Position numbers and translations under genes: made by a program. A stretch of DNA of 64,000 nucleotides, from positions 5,254,001-5,318,000 of the forward strand of contig NC_010505.1 of NCBI RefSeq assembly GCF_000019725.1, given 5' to 3'. Every line of letters begins with the position of its first letter. Position 1 is the first letter of the stretch. This stretch comes from Methylobacterium radiotolerans JCM 2831. GTDB lineage: Bacteria; Pseudomonadota; Alphaproteobacteria; Rhizobiales; Beijerinckiaceae. A model generated the notes under the pieces. That model was not told where the DNA came from, made no database searches, and was given only the letters and a program-made list of their open reading frames with translations. Shown piece by piece: positions 1-9,130 of this stretch.

Positions 1-96
1 GAGCCGATCGAGGCCCTCGGCCAGGCCCTCAAGCTCCCCGCCGGCCTGGAGCCGCACCGGGCCGAGATCGAGGCCGTGCTGCCCAAGGTCGCCTGA
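1..96 (+). CDS. C-terminal end of a probable ring-cleaving dioxygenase (VOC family), partial
   Basis: Only the last 31 codons are in the window; the gene enters from the left edge and ends in TGA. The visible tail, EPIEALGQALKLPAGLEP followed by a charged helix, resembles the C-terminus of MhqO-like ring-cleaving dioxygenases (vicinal-oxygen-chelate fold). The next gene is an MhqD-like hydrolase on the same strand, and mhqO and mhqD are neighbours in quinone-stress loci of other bacteria. The family call rests on this short tail plus context, so it is tentative. Confidence 0.5.
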   Translation, partial: EPIEALGQALKLPAGLEPHRAEIEAVLPKVA

Positions 97-165
97 GCCG
101 CGACCACCACGCCCGCCCCGCGCCCGCGCGGGGCGGGACCTCTCCCCGCCACCCGCGAGGCCATC

Positions 166-798
166 ATGACCCAGGACACCGCCGGCTTCATCCACCGCTT
201 CGAGCCCGGTCCCGACACCGCGCGTCCGCTGCTGCTCCTCCACGGGACCGGCGGCGACGAGAACGACCTCCTGCCCCTCGGCCGCACGGTCGCGCCGGAG
301 GCCGCCCTGCTCGCGCCCCGCGGCGCCGTCAGCGAGAACGGCATGCCGCGCTTCTTCCGGCGCCTGGCCGAGGGCGTCTTCGACGAGGCGGACCTGCGCC
401 GCCGCACCGGCGACCTCGCGGCCTTCGTGGCGGCCGCCCGGACGCGGTACGGGATCGGGGCGCCCCTGGCGCTGGGCTTCTCGAACGGCGCCAACATCGC
501 CGCGTCGCTGCTGCTGCTCCGGCCCGAGACCCTGGCGGGCGCTGTCCTGCTCCGCCCGATGGTCCCGTTCGCCGAGCCGCCGGTCGCGGATCTCGCCGGC
601 CGGCCGGTGCTGATCCTCTCCGGGGCGATGGACCCGATCGTGCCCGCGGAGAATGCGCGGCGCCTCGCGCAGCAGCTCACCGCGGCCGGAGCCCGCGTCG
701 AGCACCGGATCCTGCCGGTCGGCCACGGCCTGTCGCAGGCCGATATCGGCCTGGCGCTGAACTGGCTTCGCGGCCTCGCACTTCCCGAAGCGGCCTGA
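166..798 (+). CDS. Alpha/beta hydrolase, phospholipase/carboxylesterase (MhqD-like)
   Basis: 210-residue soluble serine hydrolase. An oxyanion-hole HGTGGDENDLL lies at about residues 26-36, the nucleophile elbow GFSNGAN at about 104-110 (Ser nucleophile), the acid in SGAMDPIVP near 151-159, and the catalytic His in VGHGLS near 184-189. Length and motif order fit the Abhydrolase_2 (phospholipase/carboxylesterase) family. It sits 69 bp after a probable ring-cleaving dioxygenase, the MhqO-MhqD arrangement linked to quinone or catechol stress in other bacteria. Substrate is unknown; the quinone link is inferred from context. Confidence 0.85.
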   Translation: MTQDTAGFIHRFEPGPDTARPLLLLHGTGGDENDLLPLGRTVAPEAALLAPRGAVSENGMPRFFRRLAEGVFDEADLRRRTGDLAAFVAAARTRYGIGAPLALGFSNGANIAASLLLLRPETLAGAVLLRPMVPFAEPPVADLAGRPVLILSGAMDPIVPAENARRLAQQLTAAGARVEHRILPVGHGLSQADIGLALNWLRGLALPEAA

Positions 799-832
799 CT
801 CGGCCGCGCACGACAGGACGGAGCGTTCGACG

Positions 833-1243
833 ATGTCCCCGATCTCCTCTTCCAGCGCGACCGCCCTGCTGCCGGTGACCGGCCGGGTCCTGATGAGCGC
901 GATCTTCCTCGTGAGCGGCGCCGGGAAGCTCGCGGCCCCGGCCGCGACGCTCGCCACCATCGAGGCCGCCCACCTGCCGCTGCCGCCTCTCGCCTACGCG
1001 GCGGCGACCGGCGTGGAGGTCGTCGGCGGGCTGCTGCTCGTCGCCGGCTACCGCACCCGGCCGGTCGCCCTGGTCCTCGCGCTCTTCGCGGTGGCCACCG
1101 CGGTGACCTTCCACGCGGCCCTCGGCGACCAGAACCAGATGTTCCACTTCCTGAAGAACCTCGCCATGGCCGGCGGCTTGCTTCAGGTCGCGGCCTTCGG
1201 GGCCGGCCCGCTCAGCCTCGACGCGCGGCAGGGCCGGGCCTGA
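833..1243 (+). CDS. DoxX family membrane protein
   Basis: 136 residues with four hydrophobic segments, at about residues 12-28, 46-66, 72-92 and 100-122, the usual DoxX topology. The N-terminal segment carries the typical [17 protein letters not shown] pattern. It lies 34 bp after the MhqD-like hydrolase and before another hydrolase, all on one strand, so an operon is likely. DoxX proteins are inner-membrane proteins often found in redox or quinone stress loci; the precise role here is not known. Confidence 0.85.
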   Translation: MSPISSSSATALLPVTGRVLMSAIFLVSGAGKLAAPAATLATIEAAHLPLPPLAYAAATGVEVVGGLLLVAGYRTRPVALVLALFAVATAVTFHAALGDQNQMFHFLKNLAMAGGLLQVAAFGAGPLSLDARQGRA

Positions 1244-1322
1244 CCGGTCCGGCGATCCGCGCGACCCTTGCCTCTCGCCCTCCACCTTTCGACCCCCGCC
1301 CTTCGACCCTCGGGAGACCACG

Positions 1323-2144
1323 ATGCCCTACTTCACCGCGCAGGACGGGACCCAGATCTACTACAAGGACTGGGGCACCGGGCAGCCGGTGGTCTTCAGC
1401 CACGGCTGGCCGCTCAACGGCGACGCCTGGGAGGACCAGATGCTGTTCCTCGCGGAGCGCGGGTTCCGGGTCATCGCCCATGACCGGCGCGGGCACGGTC
1501 GCTCCGGGCAGCCCTGGTCGGGCAACGACATGGACACCTTCGCGGACGACCTCGCCGGGCTGATCGCCCATCTCGACCTGCGCGACGCGGTGCTGGTCGG
1601 CCACTCCACCGGCGGCGGCGAGGTCGCCCGCACCCTCGGGCGGCACGGGACGGCGCGCGTCGCCAAGGCGGTCCTGGTCGGGGCCGTGACGCCCCAGATG
1701 GTCCGGACCGACGCGAATCCGGGCGGCCTGCCCCGGGACGTGTTCGACGGGATCCGGGACTCGGTCCTGCGCGACCGGTCGCAGTTCTTCAAGGACCTGA
1801 GCGGCCCGTTCTACGGCGCCAACCGTCCCGGCGCCGCGGTCAGCGACGGTATGCGGGACACGTTCTGGATGCAGGGCATGATGGCCGGGCTGCGGAACGT
1901 GCACGCCTGCGTGGCGGCCTTCTCGGAGACCGACTTCACCGAGGACCTGACGCGCATCGACGTGCCGACCCTGCTGGTGCACGGCGACGACGACCAGATC
2001 GTGCCGATCGACGCCGCGGCGCGCGCCGCCGTCAAGCTCGTGCCGAACGCCGTGCTGAAGGAGTATCCGGGCGCGCCGCACGGCCTGGCCGCCACCCACA
2101 AGGACCGGCTGAACGCCGACCTGCTCGCCTTCATCCAAGGTTGA
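1323..2144 (+). CDS. Alpha/beta hydrolase, non-heme chloroperoxidase-like
   Basis: 273 residues, the usual size of the cofactor-free chloroperoxidase/arylesterase group. The opening [18 protein letters not shown], the [15 protein letters not shown] oxyanion region, the nucleophile GHSTGGGE near residues 97-104, HGDDDQIVP (acid) near 219-227 and GAPHGL (His) near 250-255 give a complete triad. Family members hydrolyse esters and can perhydrolyse in vitro; the natural substrate is unknown. It follows the DoxX gene by 79 bp on the same strand and may belong to the same unit. Confidence 0.88.
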   Translation: MPYFTAQDGTQIYYKDWGTGQPVVFSHGWPLNGDAWEDQMLFLAERGFRVIAHDRRGHGRSGQPWSGNDMDTFADDLAGLIAHLDLRDAVLVGHSTGGGEVARTLGRHGTARVAKAVLVGAVTPQMVRTDANPGGLPRDVFDGIRDSVLRDRSQFFKDLSGPFYGANRPGAAVSDGMRDTFWMQGMMAGLRNVHACVAAFSETDFTEDLTRIDVPTLLVHGDDDQIVPIDAAARAAVKLVPNAVLKEYPGAPHGLAATHKDRLNADLLAFIQG

Positions 2145-2243
2145 GGAGGCCGGCGGCCTTTCCCGCGCCGGCCCGGGCTCCTAAAGCCTGCGACGGGCCG
2201 CGCCGCGCGGCCGGTCATCCCGAACCTCCGCACGGATCCCCGC

Positions 2244-3221
2244 ATGCCGACCTCCGCCGCACCGCTCGCCCTCGGGATCATCGGCGCGGGCATCATGGGT
2301 GAGCGCCTGCTCGGCGCGATCCACGGGGCGGCGGACTCGCCCGTGCGGGTCGCGGCGATCTGGGACCCGGCCCCGGAGGCCCTGGCCCGGATCGGCGCGG
2401 CGTTCCCGGCGGTGCCGCGGGTGGCCGATCCCGCCGCCGTCGTCGCGGCGAGCGACTGCGTCTACGTCGCCTCGCCGCCCGCCTCGCATCTCGGCTACGC
2501 CCGCGCCGCCCTGGCGGCCGGCCGGAGCGTCTTCTGCGAGAAGCCGCTGGCCATCGACCGCGCCGACGCCCGCGCCTTCGTGGCGGAGGCGGGGGGCGCG
2601 GGCGCGGTCAATTTCCCGTTCGCCTCGTCGCCGGGCGTCGCCACCCTCGAGCGCTGGATCGCGGCCGGCGCGGTCGGCACGCCCCGGACGCTCACCGTGG
2701 CGGTGGCCTTCGCCCGCTGGCCCCGCCCGTGGCAGGCCGACGCCGCCCGCTGGCTCGACGCGCGCGGCGAGGGCGGCTTCACCCGCGAGGTGGTCTCGCA
2801 CTTCCTGTTCCTGGCCCGCCGCCAGCTCGGCCCGCTCGCGAGTCTCGCCGGACGGATCGCCTTCCCGGAGCCGGGCCGGTCCGAGCGCGCGATCGACGTG
2901 ACGCTCACGGCGGGCGGGATCCCCGTCACCCTGACCGGCCGGGTCGGGGGCGTCGAGGCCGACGACCACAACACGTGGACGCTGGAGGGCGACGCGGGCG
3001 CCGTCCGGCTGCGCGACTGGGCCATCGCCGAGCGTCGGGGCGCCGACGGGCGGTTCGAGCCGGAGCCCGACGCGATCCCGAACGAGCGGCTGCGGCCGAT
3101 CACCCTCCGGCGCCAGCTCGAGGGCGTCGTCCGCATGGCGCGCGGCGAGCCCCACCACCTCGCCACCTTCGCGGAGGCGCTCGACGTGCAGGAGTTCGTC
3201 GAGGCTATCCTGGCGCTGTGA
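2244..3221 (+). CDS. Gfo/Idh/MocA family NAD(P)-dependent oxidoreductase
   Basis: 325 residues. An N-terminal Rossmann fold is shown by GIIGAGIMGERLL (residues 11-23), and the family motif EKPL with its Lys lies near residue 100 (FCEKPLAIDR). The second half matches the GFO_IDH_MocA C-terminal alpha/beta domain in size. Members oxidise or reduce sugars, inositols and similar polyols with NAD(P); no substrate can be assigned. The gene lies 99 bp after the hydrolase group and is the last gene before an AT-richer island. Confidence 0.85.
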   Translation: MPTSAAPLALGIIGAGIMGERLLGAIHGAADSPVRVAAIWDPAPEALARIGAAFPAVPRVADPAAVVAASDCVYVASPPASHLGYARAALAAGRSVFCEKPLAIDRADARAFVAEAGGAGAVNFPFASSPGVATLERWIAAGAVGTPRTLTVAVAFARWPRPWQADAARWLDARGEGGFTREVVSHFLFLARRQLGPLASLAGRIAFPEPGRSERAIDVTLTAGGIPVTLTGRVGGVEADDHNTWTLEGDAGAVRLRDWAIAERRGADGRFEPEPDAIPNERLRPITLRRQLEGVVRMARGEPHHLATFAEALDVQEFVEAILAL

Positions 3222-3872
3222 GGGCGGAGGCCCTCGGACCCTGTCCGGGTGATGGCTTCGGCCCCGCCGCCCTGGCGGGCAGAGCGAAGCGATCCAGGCG
3301 CGCAACCCTCGAAGGGAGCGCGCCCCCCGAGGGCCCGTCCGCCACCCGCGCCGTCAGCTTGGGCACGACCGCGACGATGACGGTACCAGAGGCAGCGTAT
3401 ATGCGCCCGGTCGCTCGGAGTGTGGGGCAAACCCCGTGCAAGGATCCCAGGCGCGGCTGATTGGGAATTGCGATCGCATGCTCCCATGATCGCGGTTCGC
3501 TACATCTCACAGAGCTGACCTTACAAACTCGAAGATCGCGCCCGGCAATATTCGGCGAGGAATGCTTTAGAGCTTCTGCGCGCCAACAGTGATGATCTGC
3601 GCTGTCGTGCGGCGGGATGCTTGACAAAATACGAATATTGTCCTACCGCCATCTCCGGCAACGTTGCTGTGGTTGCAGCTGAAGTATCAGTGGCGGTCTA
3701 TCGAGCATGACAGCCCGGCGACTCCAGGCGGGCTCGGAATCTGAAATCGGTCCGGATCAATCATTGGCGGGCGGATGCGATCGTAAGATCGCGAAACGAT
3801 GCTCGGCTGCAGCGAACATAGCTGTTGTCAAAGGAAACATCAGTCATTTCACGTCTTTGTAGGAGCCGTTGA
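3222..3872. other. 651-bp gap at the edge of an AT-richer island
   Basis: No convincing gene on either strand. The first ~90 bases hold a half copy of the palindromic repeat family (about 3267-3310). From about 3450 the base composition drops sharply towards AT compared with the flanking genes and stays low to about 5077, suggesting imported DNA. A TTGACA hexamer at 3621-3626 is followed 17 bases later by TACCGC, a weak -10, some 220 bases before the next gene. Confidence 0.5.
3267..3310. repeat. Half copy of the palindromic repeat family
   Basis: The stretch around AGAGCGAAGCGATCCAG matches the left arm and part of the loop of the full copies at 5446, 43521 and 62917. The right arm is missing, so this is a truncated or decayed copy. 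It begins about 45 bases after the oxidoreductase stop codon and marks the left border of the AT-richer island. Confidence 0.6.
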
Positions 3873-4211
3873 ATGAGTGCTGCCATTTCCTCTCTCACGA
3901 CATCTCGCCTTCGGACAGTGCCCCTGCCGACTGATCGTTTGGCAGCGCCTTCTCTGGACGAGGTCGAAACAACACAGCTGAAGCAGTCGGCCGATCCGCG
4001 ATCGACTCTGGCGCTGTCTCCAGCAAGCAGAGAAGCAATATTCCAAACTGCAAACATACCGCAAAATCCGGGTGATGACCTTCCTCCCAATAATCCAGTC
4101 GACAACCCGCCGGAAATCATTCCGAACCCTCCGGACTACCCGGAGCCAACTCCAATGCTTCCCTATGATCCGCCGCCGTATGGTCCGGGGTATCCTGGCG
4201 ACGAGCATTGA
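3873..4211 (+). CDS. Hypothetical proline-rich small protein
   Basis: 112 residues with no recognised domain. The N-terminal half is Ser/Thr/Leu-rich; from about residue 68 the chain is strongly proline-rich and acidic (PPNNPVDNPPEIIPNPPDYP, then PPPYGPGYPGDEH). A GTAGGAG ribosome-binding site lies about 9 bases upstream of the ATG. It is 65 bp before a secreted trypsin-like protease on the same strand and shares its AT-rich composition, so the two may be co-transcribed and acquired together. Possibly a protease substrate or inhibitor, but nothing in the sequence proves this. Confidence 0.55.
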   Translation: MSAAISSLTTSRLRTVPLPTDRLAAPSLDEVETTQLKQSADPRSTLALSPASREAIFQTANIPQNPGDDLPPNNPVDNPPEIIPNPPDYPEPTPMLPYDPPPYGPGYPGDEH

Positions 4212-4276
4212 AATAGAGGATTATAAATCTTGGCAGGCGCTCTTCGGGGTGCCTGCCCACAATCGCATTAGGTCAT

Positions 4277-5077
4277 ATGAAATATTTCTGCACGATTTTG
4301 TCTGTGCTTGTTTGCATCGTAGTATTATTGCATTCAGTTTCGACATCGTATGCGAGCAAAGTATTTGAATATTCACACGTAGGTATATATGAAAAAGATC
4401 AATTTGTTTGTCGAGGGCTGAAAATCGGCAACGATATCATAACGGCGGCCCATTGTTTTCGAGGTAGAGAGGGGCTCGGAGTTAGATATTTTGTCGGCAG
4501 TCGGGTCGGATTTTCTGAAGTCTCGAGAGTAAAAACTTTGTATTCTCGCTCACCTATTACTGACATAGCCATATTTCAGGCGAATACCCCTCTCGCGGCC
4601 GAAGTCGATGGCGTTATCGCCATCGGGGATGCTGAGCCGATCGAGAATTTCAATGACGAGCAGAGTTTCTCAATCGAATTAAAGACATTTGACGCCAGCG
4701 GACATGACGCGCGTTCCCGGATCGTCGAAATTGTGCCGATGCATTACTCGAAGGGATACGATGATGTCGTCCTTCTGTCTCTCGATAAGCAGAGCCGTAT
4801 CAGTCTTCCTGGTCCGAAAAGCGCCGGATCGATGGCGTTTTCGATCAACATGCATGAGAACATGATCGTCGATCGCTCGGATTTGATATGCCAGGGCCAG
4901 TCAGGGTCGCCGGTCTTTGCGCGCAAGAATGGTGTAAAGTATCTTATAGGCATTCTTATTCGCGGGCAGCCGAATGGATACTATAACACCGTTCTGTGCG
5001 GAAACGGAGCTTATGCTCTCCGACTTGATGGTGCGGCCGGAGCTTGGATAAGAAAGAATTTGGATCCGACGGACTAG
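4277..5077 (+). CDS. Divergent trypsin-like serine protease, exported
   Basis: 266 residues. The N-terminus has a signal peptide or anchor (hydrophobic residues 6-22, then SYASK as a possible cleavage site). The chymotrypsin triad is visible: TAAHC with His59, ITDIAIF with Asp96 and GQSGSP with Ser209. The usual GDSGGP is changed to GQSGSP, losing the Asp that normally salt-bridges the mature N-terminus, so it may not be activated like a classical zymogen. Base composition is far more AT-rich than the rest of the window, a sign of horizontal transfer. The TAG stop lies exactly where an IS5-type remnant begins, so the C-terminus may have been altered by insertion. Confidence 0.8.
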   Translation: MKYFCTILSVLVCIVVLLHSVSTSYASKVFEYSHVGIYEKDQFVCRGLKIGNDIITAAHCFRGREGLGVRYFVGSRVGFSEVSRVKTLYSRSPITDIAIFQANTPLAAEVDGVIAIGDAEPIENFNDEQSFSIELKTFDASGHDARSRIVEIVPMHYSKGYDDVVLLSLDKQSRISLPGPKSAGSMAFSINMHENMIVDRSDLICQGQSGSPVFARKNGVKYLIGILIRGQPNGYYNTVLCGNGAYALRLDGAAGAWIRKNLDPTD

Positions 5078-5445
5078 GGTTTGGACTCGTTCTGCACCAG
5101 AAGGCGATGACGGCAGCCAGGGCGACGGTTGAGGCGTCGTTGCGGGCGAGCGTGTCGTACCGGGTGGCTATGCGGCGGAAATCCTTGAGGTAATTGAAGG
5201 TTGCCTCGATGCGCCCGCGGTCCCGGTCGTGCCGCCTGTCGTGGTGGATCCTCCCCTTGCGGCCGCGCTTGCACAGGTCAGCGCGCGGCCCGTCGGCGTC
5301 GTGGCCCTTGTCGGCGCTCAGGCGGGGGATCCGGCCGGGCGCCTCGGCCAGGACGGCCGGAGCGGCGGTGACGTCGCCGGCGTTGCCGGGCGTCAGCCGG
5401 AGAGCGCCGGGCCGGCCGAGGACTGCGGTGATCGCTCCCGTCCCG
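5078..5445 (-). pseudogene. IS5-family transposase remnant (DDE), truncated
   Basis: Reading the minus strand gives RLTPGNAGDVTAAPAVL, then RLSADKGHDAD, GRIEATFNYLKDFRRIATRY and a C-terminal AAVIAFWC, the well-known C-terminal half of IS5/IS1031-group transposases. The N-terminal catalytic part is absent: the match ends where the palindromic repeat at 5446 starts. Compared with usual family members about 15 residues also seem missing between the DKG block and the GRIEATF block. The bases GGTTTGGACTC just after 5077 look like the surviving terminal repeat. It cannot encode an active transposase. Confidence 0.75.
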
Positions 5446-5538
5446 CCGTCCTCGCGAGCGGAGCGAAGCGATCCCGTCGGCGCGACGCCGGCTGATGTCG
5501 CGCTGCCCTGAGTTGCTTCGCTGCGCTCGCGACGACGG
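5446..5538. repeat. Palindromic repeat, full-length copy B
   Basis: A roughly 93-base imperfect palindrome: left arm CCGTCCTCGCGAGCGGAGCG, right arm ending CGCTCGCGACGACGG, with a middle containing GTCGCGCTGCCCTG. It matches the copies at 43521 and 62917. It abuts the truncated transposase and lies 40 bases from the NUDIX stop codon, where its folded transcript could act as a terminator for the minus-strand operon. Confidence 0.75.
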
Positions 5539-5577
5539 AGCGTTTCCGTCACCCGGTCGCTTCAGCCGGATACCCTC

Positions 5578-6018
5578 TCAGACCTCGAGCAGGTCGATCA
5601 GGAACGGGATCAGCGGCGCGTCGGCCGGCGGCATGGCGAGATCGCGCAGCGCCTTCGGCCGGACCCATCTGAGCGCCTGCCCCTCCATCGGGCGCGGCGT
5701 GCCGGTCCAGCGCCGGCAGACGTAGAGCGGCATCAGAAGGTGGAAGTCCGGATAGGCGTGGCTGGCGAAGGTGAGCGGCGCGAGACACGGCTCCTCGACC
5801 CGGATGCCGAGTTCCTCGGCGAGCTCCCGGATCAGCGTCTGCTCGGGACGCTCGCCGGGCTCGACCTTGCCGCCGGGGAACTCCCAGAGACCGGCGAGCT
5901 GCTTGCCCGCCGGGCGCTCGCTCACGAGGACGCGGCCGTCGACGTCGACGAGGGCGACGGCGACCACGAGGAGCAGGCGCAGGGGCGCGGCCGCAGGGGC
6001 GCTATCGGGCGCGCTCAC
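5578..6018 (-). CDS. mutT: NUDIX hydrolase, MutT-like (8-oxo-dGTP diphosphatase)
   Basis: 146 residues. The complete NUDIX box is present (GGKVEPGERPEQ..., then RELAEELGI), preceded by LWEFPGG, the usual MutT signature. MutT enzymes hydrolyse 8-oxo-dGTP and protect against A:T to C:G transversions. The GTG start at 6016-6018 shares GTGA with the stop of the upstream SIMPL gene, implying translational coupling; initiating further upstream would run into that gene. It is the last gene of argJ-SIMPL-NUDIX. Specificity for 8-oxo-dGTP is inferred from family and the common argJ-mutT neighbourhood. Confidence 0.88.
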   Translation of the reverse strand: MSAPDSAPAAAPLRLLLVVAVALVDVDGRVLVSERPAGKQLAGLWEFPGGKVEPGERPEQTLIRELAEELGIRVEEPCLAPLTFASHAYPDFHLLMPLYVCRRWTGTPRPMEGQALRWVRPKALRDLAMPPADAPLIPFLIDLLEV

Positions 6019-6731
6019 TGCGCCACCGCGAAGGTGGCCGAGACCTCGGAGGACATCTGGATCGTGCCCGCCTCGAGGGGCACCCGCCGCCCCTTGGCGG
6101 CCATCGGGGCCGCGCGGGCCATCTCCGGCGCCGGGCGGTACGGCGTGGCGGCCGCGGTGCTCAGCGTGCAGAGCGGGCCGAGCTTGGCGCCGACCGCCTC
6201 GGCGAGGGCCTCGGCCCGGCTGCGGGCGTCCCGAGTCGCCGCCACCTGAAGGGCCGCCTCGCTCTTGTCCGGGTCGCGCAGCCCGAAGCTGACGCCGTCG
6301 ATGCGGTTGGCGCCGGAGTCGAGGGCCTGCCGGAGCAGGTCGCCGAGGCGGTCCATGTCGGCGAGCCGGACCGTGACGAGGTTGCCGGCGCGGTAGCCGT
6401 CGGGCTCCTCGGTGACGGCGCCCCCCGGCCGGGCGACGGGGCGGGTCGCCGCCTGCAGGGTGACGGCGGCGGTGCCGATATCGGCCGGCGGGACTCCGAG
6501 GGCGCGGGCCTGCGCCGAGACGCCGGTCACCGCCTTCGAGGCCGCGTCGAGGGCGGCCGCCGCACTCGCCCCGCGCGCCTCGATGCCGACGGTCACCTCG
6601 GCGAAGTCCGGCGCCCGCGTCTCCGACGCGCGCCCGACGACGCTGATGTGGCGCTTGCACGCCGCGTCGTCGGCCCGCGCCGCGGTCGCCAGGCCCAGGA
6701 CGAGGAGGGCTCCGGACAGGAGCGCCCTCAC
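6015..6731 (-). CDS. SIMPL domain-containing protein (DUF541), periplasmic
   Basis: 238 residues: a signal peptide ([17 protein letters not shown]) followed by one SIMPL/DUF541 domain ([20 protein letters not shown] onwards), the size of the BP26/OMP28 group. Those proteins form periplasmic channel-like oligomers in Brucella; function here is not established. The GTG start at 6729-6731 overlaps the argJ stop by four bases and its own stop overlaps the NUDIX start by four bases, so all three genes look translationally coupled. Confidence 0.85.
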   Translation of the reverse strand: MRALLSGALLVLGLATAARADDAACKRHISVVGRASETRAPDFAEVTVGIEARGASAAAALDAASKAVTGVSAQARALGVPPADIGTAAVTLQAATRPVARPGGAVTEEPDGYRAGNLVTVRLADMDRLGDLLRQALDSGANRIDGVSFGLRDPDKSEAALQVAATRDARSRAEALAEAVGAKLGPLCTLSTAAATPYRPAPEMARAAPMAAKGRRVPLEAGTIQMSSEVSATFAVAQ

Positions 6732-7978
6732 GAGCGGTAATCCCCGTTGATCTCGACGTAGGCCTTGGTCAGGTCGCAGGTCCAGACGCGGGCGGTGCCG
6801 TCGCCCAGGCCGAGATCGACCCGGACCGTGATCTCCGGTTCGCGCATCACGGCGCTCGCCGCCGCCTCGCTGTAGTCGGGGTCGCGGGCGCCCTGGACGG
6901 CCACCCGCACGTCGCCGAACCAGATCGCGAGCCGGTCGCGGTCGGCGGGCTCGCCGGCCTTGCCCACGGCCATCACCACGCGGCCCCAGTTGGCGTCCTC
7001 GCCGGCCACCGCGGTCTTCACCAGCGGCGAGTTGGCGATCGACATGGCGATGCGGTGCGCGGAGGCGTCGCTCTCGGCGCCGGTGACCCGCACGGTGACG
7101 AACTTGCGCGCGCCCTCGCCGTCCTTGGCGACGAGCTGGGCCAGCTCGATCAGCAGGCCGTCGAGCGCCTCCCGGAAGCCGGCGAGCCGCGCGTCGGCGG
7201 GATCGGTGACCGCCGGGTTGCCGGCCCTGGCGGTGGCGAACAGCATCAGCGTGTCGGAGGTGGAGGTGTCGCCGTCCACGGTCACGCAGTTGAAGCTGGT
7301 CTTCGTCCCCGCGGACAGGAGCGCCTGCAGCACGTCCTGCGGCAGGGCCGCGTCGGTGAAGACGAAGGACAGCATCGTCGCCATGTCGGGGGCGATCATG
7401 CCGGCGCCCTTGGCGATGCCGTTGATCGTCACGCGGACGCCGTCGATCTCGGCCGTGCGGGTGGCGAGCTTCGGGAAGGTGTCGGTGGTCATGATCGCCC
7501 GGGCCGCCGCGGTCCAGGCGGCCGGCCCGTCCTCGGCCCGCGCCGCGCAATCCGCGAGCACGCCGGCGAAGCGCTCCGCCGGGAGCGGCTCGCCGATCAC
7601 GCCGGTCGAGGCGACGTAGACCTCGCGCGCGGTGCAGCCGGCCGCCGCCGCGGCGATCTCGACGGTGCGCGCCACCGCGTCGCGCCCGAGGCGGCCCGTG
7701 AAGGCGTTGGCGTTGCCGGAATTGACCACGAGCGCCCGCGCCGACCCGTCCGCCAGGGCGTCGCGGCACCAATCCACCGGCGCCGAGGGGCATTTCGACC
7801 GGGTGAACACCCCCGCCGCCCGGGTCCCCGACTCGAGGGCGACGTAGAGCACGTCGGTGCGGCCGCTGTAGCGGATCCCCGCCTGGGCGGTCGCGATTCG
7901 CACCCCCGGCAGGGGCGGCAGGTCGGGCATCGCGGTCGGCGCCAGCGGGGAGACGGGAGGGGCTTTCGCGGACGACAT
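6728..7978 (-). CDS. argJ: Bifunctional ornithine acetyltransferase / N-acetylglutamate synthase
   Basis: 416 residues, normal ArgJ length. The autocleavage site is visible as DMATMLSF, with Thr201 as the N-terminal nucleophile of the beta chain after self-processing; the family signatures [10 protein letters not shown] and [10 protein letters not shown] are also present. ArgJ transfers acetyl from N-acetylornithine to glutamate in the cyclic arginine pathway. The ATG at 7976-7978 is the first start of the frame. First gene of a minus-strand unit with SIMPL and NUDIX genes. Confidence 0.95.
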   Translation of the reverse strand: MSSAKAPPVSPLAPTAMPDLPPLPGVRIATAQAGIRYSGRTDVLYVALESGTRAAGVFTRSKCPSAPVDWCRDALADGSARALVVNSGNANAFTGRLGRDAVARTVEIAAAAAGCTAREVYVASTGVIGEPLPAERFAGVLADCAARAEDGPAAWTAAARAIMTTDTFPKLATRTAEIDGVRVTINGIAKGAGMIAPDMATMLSFVFTDAALPQDVLQALLSAGTKTSFNCVTVDGDTSTSDTLMLFATARAGNPAVTDPADARLAGFREALDGLLIELAQLVAKDGEGARKFVTVRVTGAESDASAHRIAMSIANSPLVKTAVAGEDANWGRVVMAVGKAGEPADRDRLAIWFGDVRVAVQGARDPDYSEAAASAVMREPEITVRVDLGLGDGTARVWTCDLTKAYVEINGDYRS

Positions 7979-8208
7979 CGGCTCGGGCTCCGGCAGCGCG
8001 CGGCACAGGTTCCGCGGCGGCCCGGTGTTGCCCGCGCGACCCCTCCGGCGTCAACTCCGTGCCTAGCCTATGGTCAGGCTGCCGGAGTGCATCGCCTTTG
8101 TGCAACGGCGGCGCCGAATGCGGCGCGATCACGGCGCCGGGCTTGCGTGGGGATTGCATCCCAGCTTAGCATGCTGCATCGCAAAGCCAGCGCGAAGTCG
8201 AGTGCGGA

Positions 8209-8643
8209 ATGCCCCCAGCCGACGTCGAGACTGCCTCGAGCAGCCTTCCCCAGGGCAGCTGCTACCGGATCCAGGTCCTGGTGGTGGGCCGTCACAAGCG
8301 CTGGCGCGACGAGGTCTCGACCCAGGTCCGGATGCTGGGCTATCAGGTCACCGCCTGCGACCGCGGCGTCGACGCCATGACGGTTCTGGCCCTGGGTCTC
8401 CCGGTCGACGTGATGGTGGTCGACACCGCGCTGCAGGGCGGCCTGTGCTGCGCGCAGCTCGCCGTCGAGTCCCGGGCCCTGCGCCCGGCCCTGCGCATCA
8501 TCCTCGCCAGCGACCCGGTCGACGCGGTTGGGCCGGACGCGTCGGCCCGCGTGCCGGATGCGCTGCTCGTCCGGCGCGACCAGCTCCAGAACGGGATGGT
8601 CGCCACGACCATGCGCGAGGCGCTGGCGAACCGCGCGGCCTGA
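8209..8643 (+). CDS. Degenerate response-regulator receiver protein
   Basis: 144 residues. The fold of a single receiver domain is recognisable: beta-1 IQVLVVGRHKRW (residues 21-32), a possible phospho-acceptor Asp72 in VDVMVVDTAL, and beta-4 RIILASDP. The acidic pair after beta-1 is replaced by Gly-Arg and the conserved Lys of beta-5 is not evident (LLVRRDQ), so Mg-dependent phosphorylation is doubtful. There is no output domain. It may work as a phosphorylation-independent interaction module. No kinase is adjacent; it is divergent from argJ. Confidence 0.6.
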   Translation: MPPADVETASSSLPQGSCYRIQVLVVGRHKRWRDEVSTQVRMLGYQVTACDRGVDAMTVLALGLPVDVMVVDTALQGGLCCAQLAVESRALRPALRIILASDPVDAVGPDASARVPDALLVRRDQLQNGMVATTMREALANRAA

Positions 8644-9130
8644 AGTCCGGCGCGACGGCCCGAGAAGGCTCGCGACGCGGCGCTCGAATCGTGCCCGACG
8701 CGACTCACGGCGTCGCCGCGCCTCCGCGCAGGTTCGGGACTGCCGCGATCGGAACTTCCCGCCCGATGTCAGCAACGCGCGCGGCGCCGCGCGGCGATCC
8801 AGATGCAGCACCCGCGTGATCCGGTGAGAGGGATCCGCGCGGAGTTCTGACGCGGCTCGGCAGCGGACACGCGCAAGGCGAAGCTGTCGGGCGGCCCGGG
8901 ACGCGCGGTCAGAACTGGTCCATCGCGGCGAGAACGCCCCGATTGCCGTCTGCGCGCGCGGCCCAGCATCTGCGGCCGCCTCGTCCGGCCGAGATATCAA
9001 GTCTATTCTCGGACAGGGACGCCCTCTATCTATAGTACAAGTTGAACTTGATCGAGTGACACGATGTTGTCATGATCGTATCGTCTATCATCCGGCCGAG
9101 AAATTGGCTTGTTCTGTGGAAGATACGCCT
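8644..9130. other. 487-bp gap before the chemoreceptor gene
   Basis: No gene is supported. The first 350 bases are GC-rich with overlapping open frames on both strands that look like composition artefacts. From about 9010 the sequence turns AT-richer (CTATCTATAGTACAAG), a probable promoter zone for the chemoreceptor, including the small inverted repeat AAGTTGAACTT at about 9038-9048. Confidence 0.4.

Noticed and set aside
3621..3649. Sigma-70 promoter with TTGACA
   Set aside because: The -10 (TACCGC) matches poorly and the distance to the next gene is over 200 bases.
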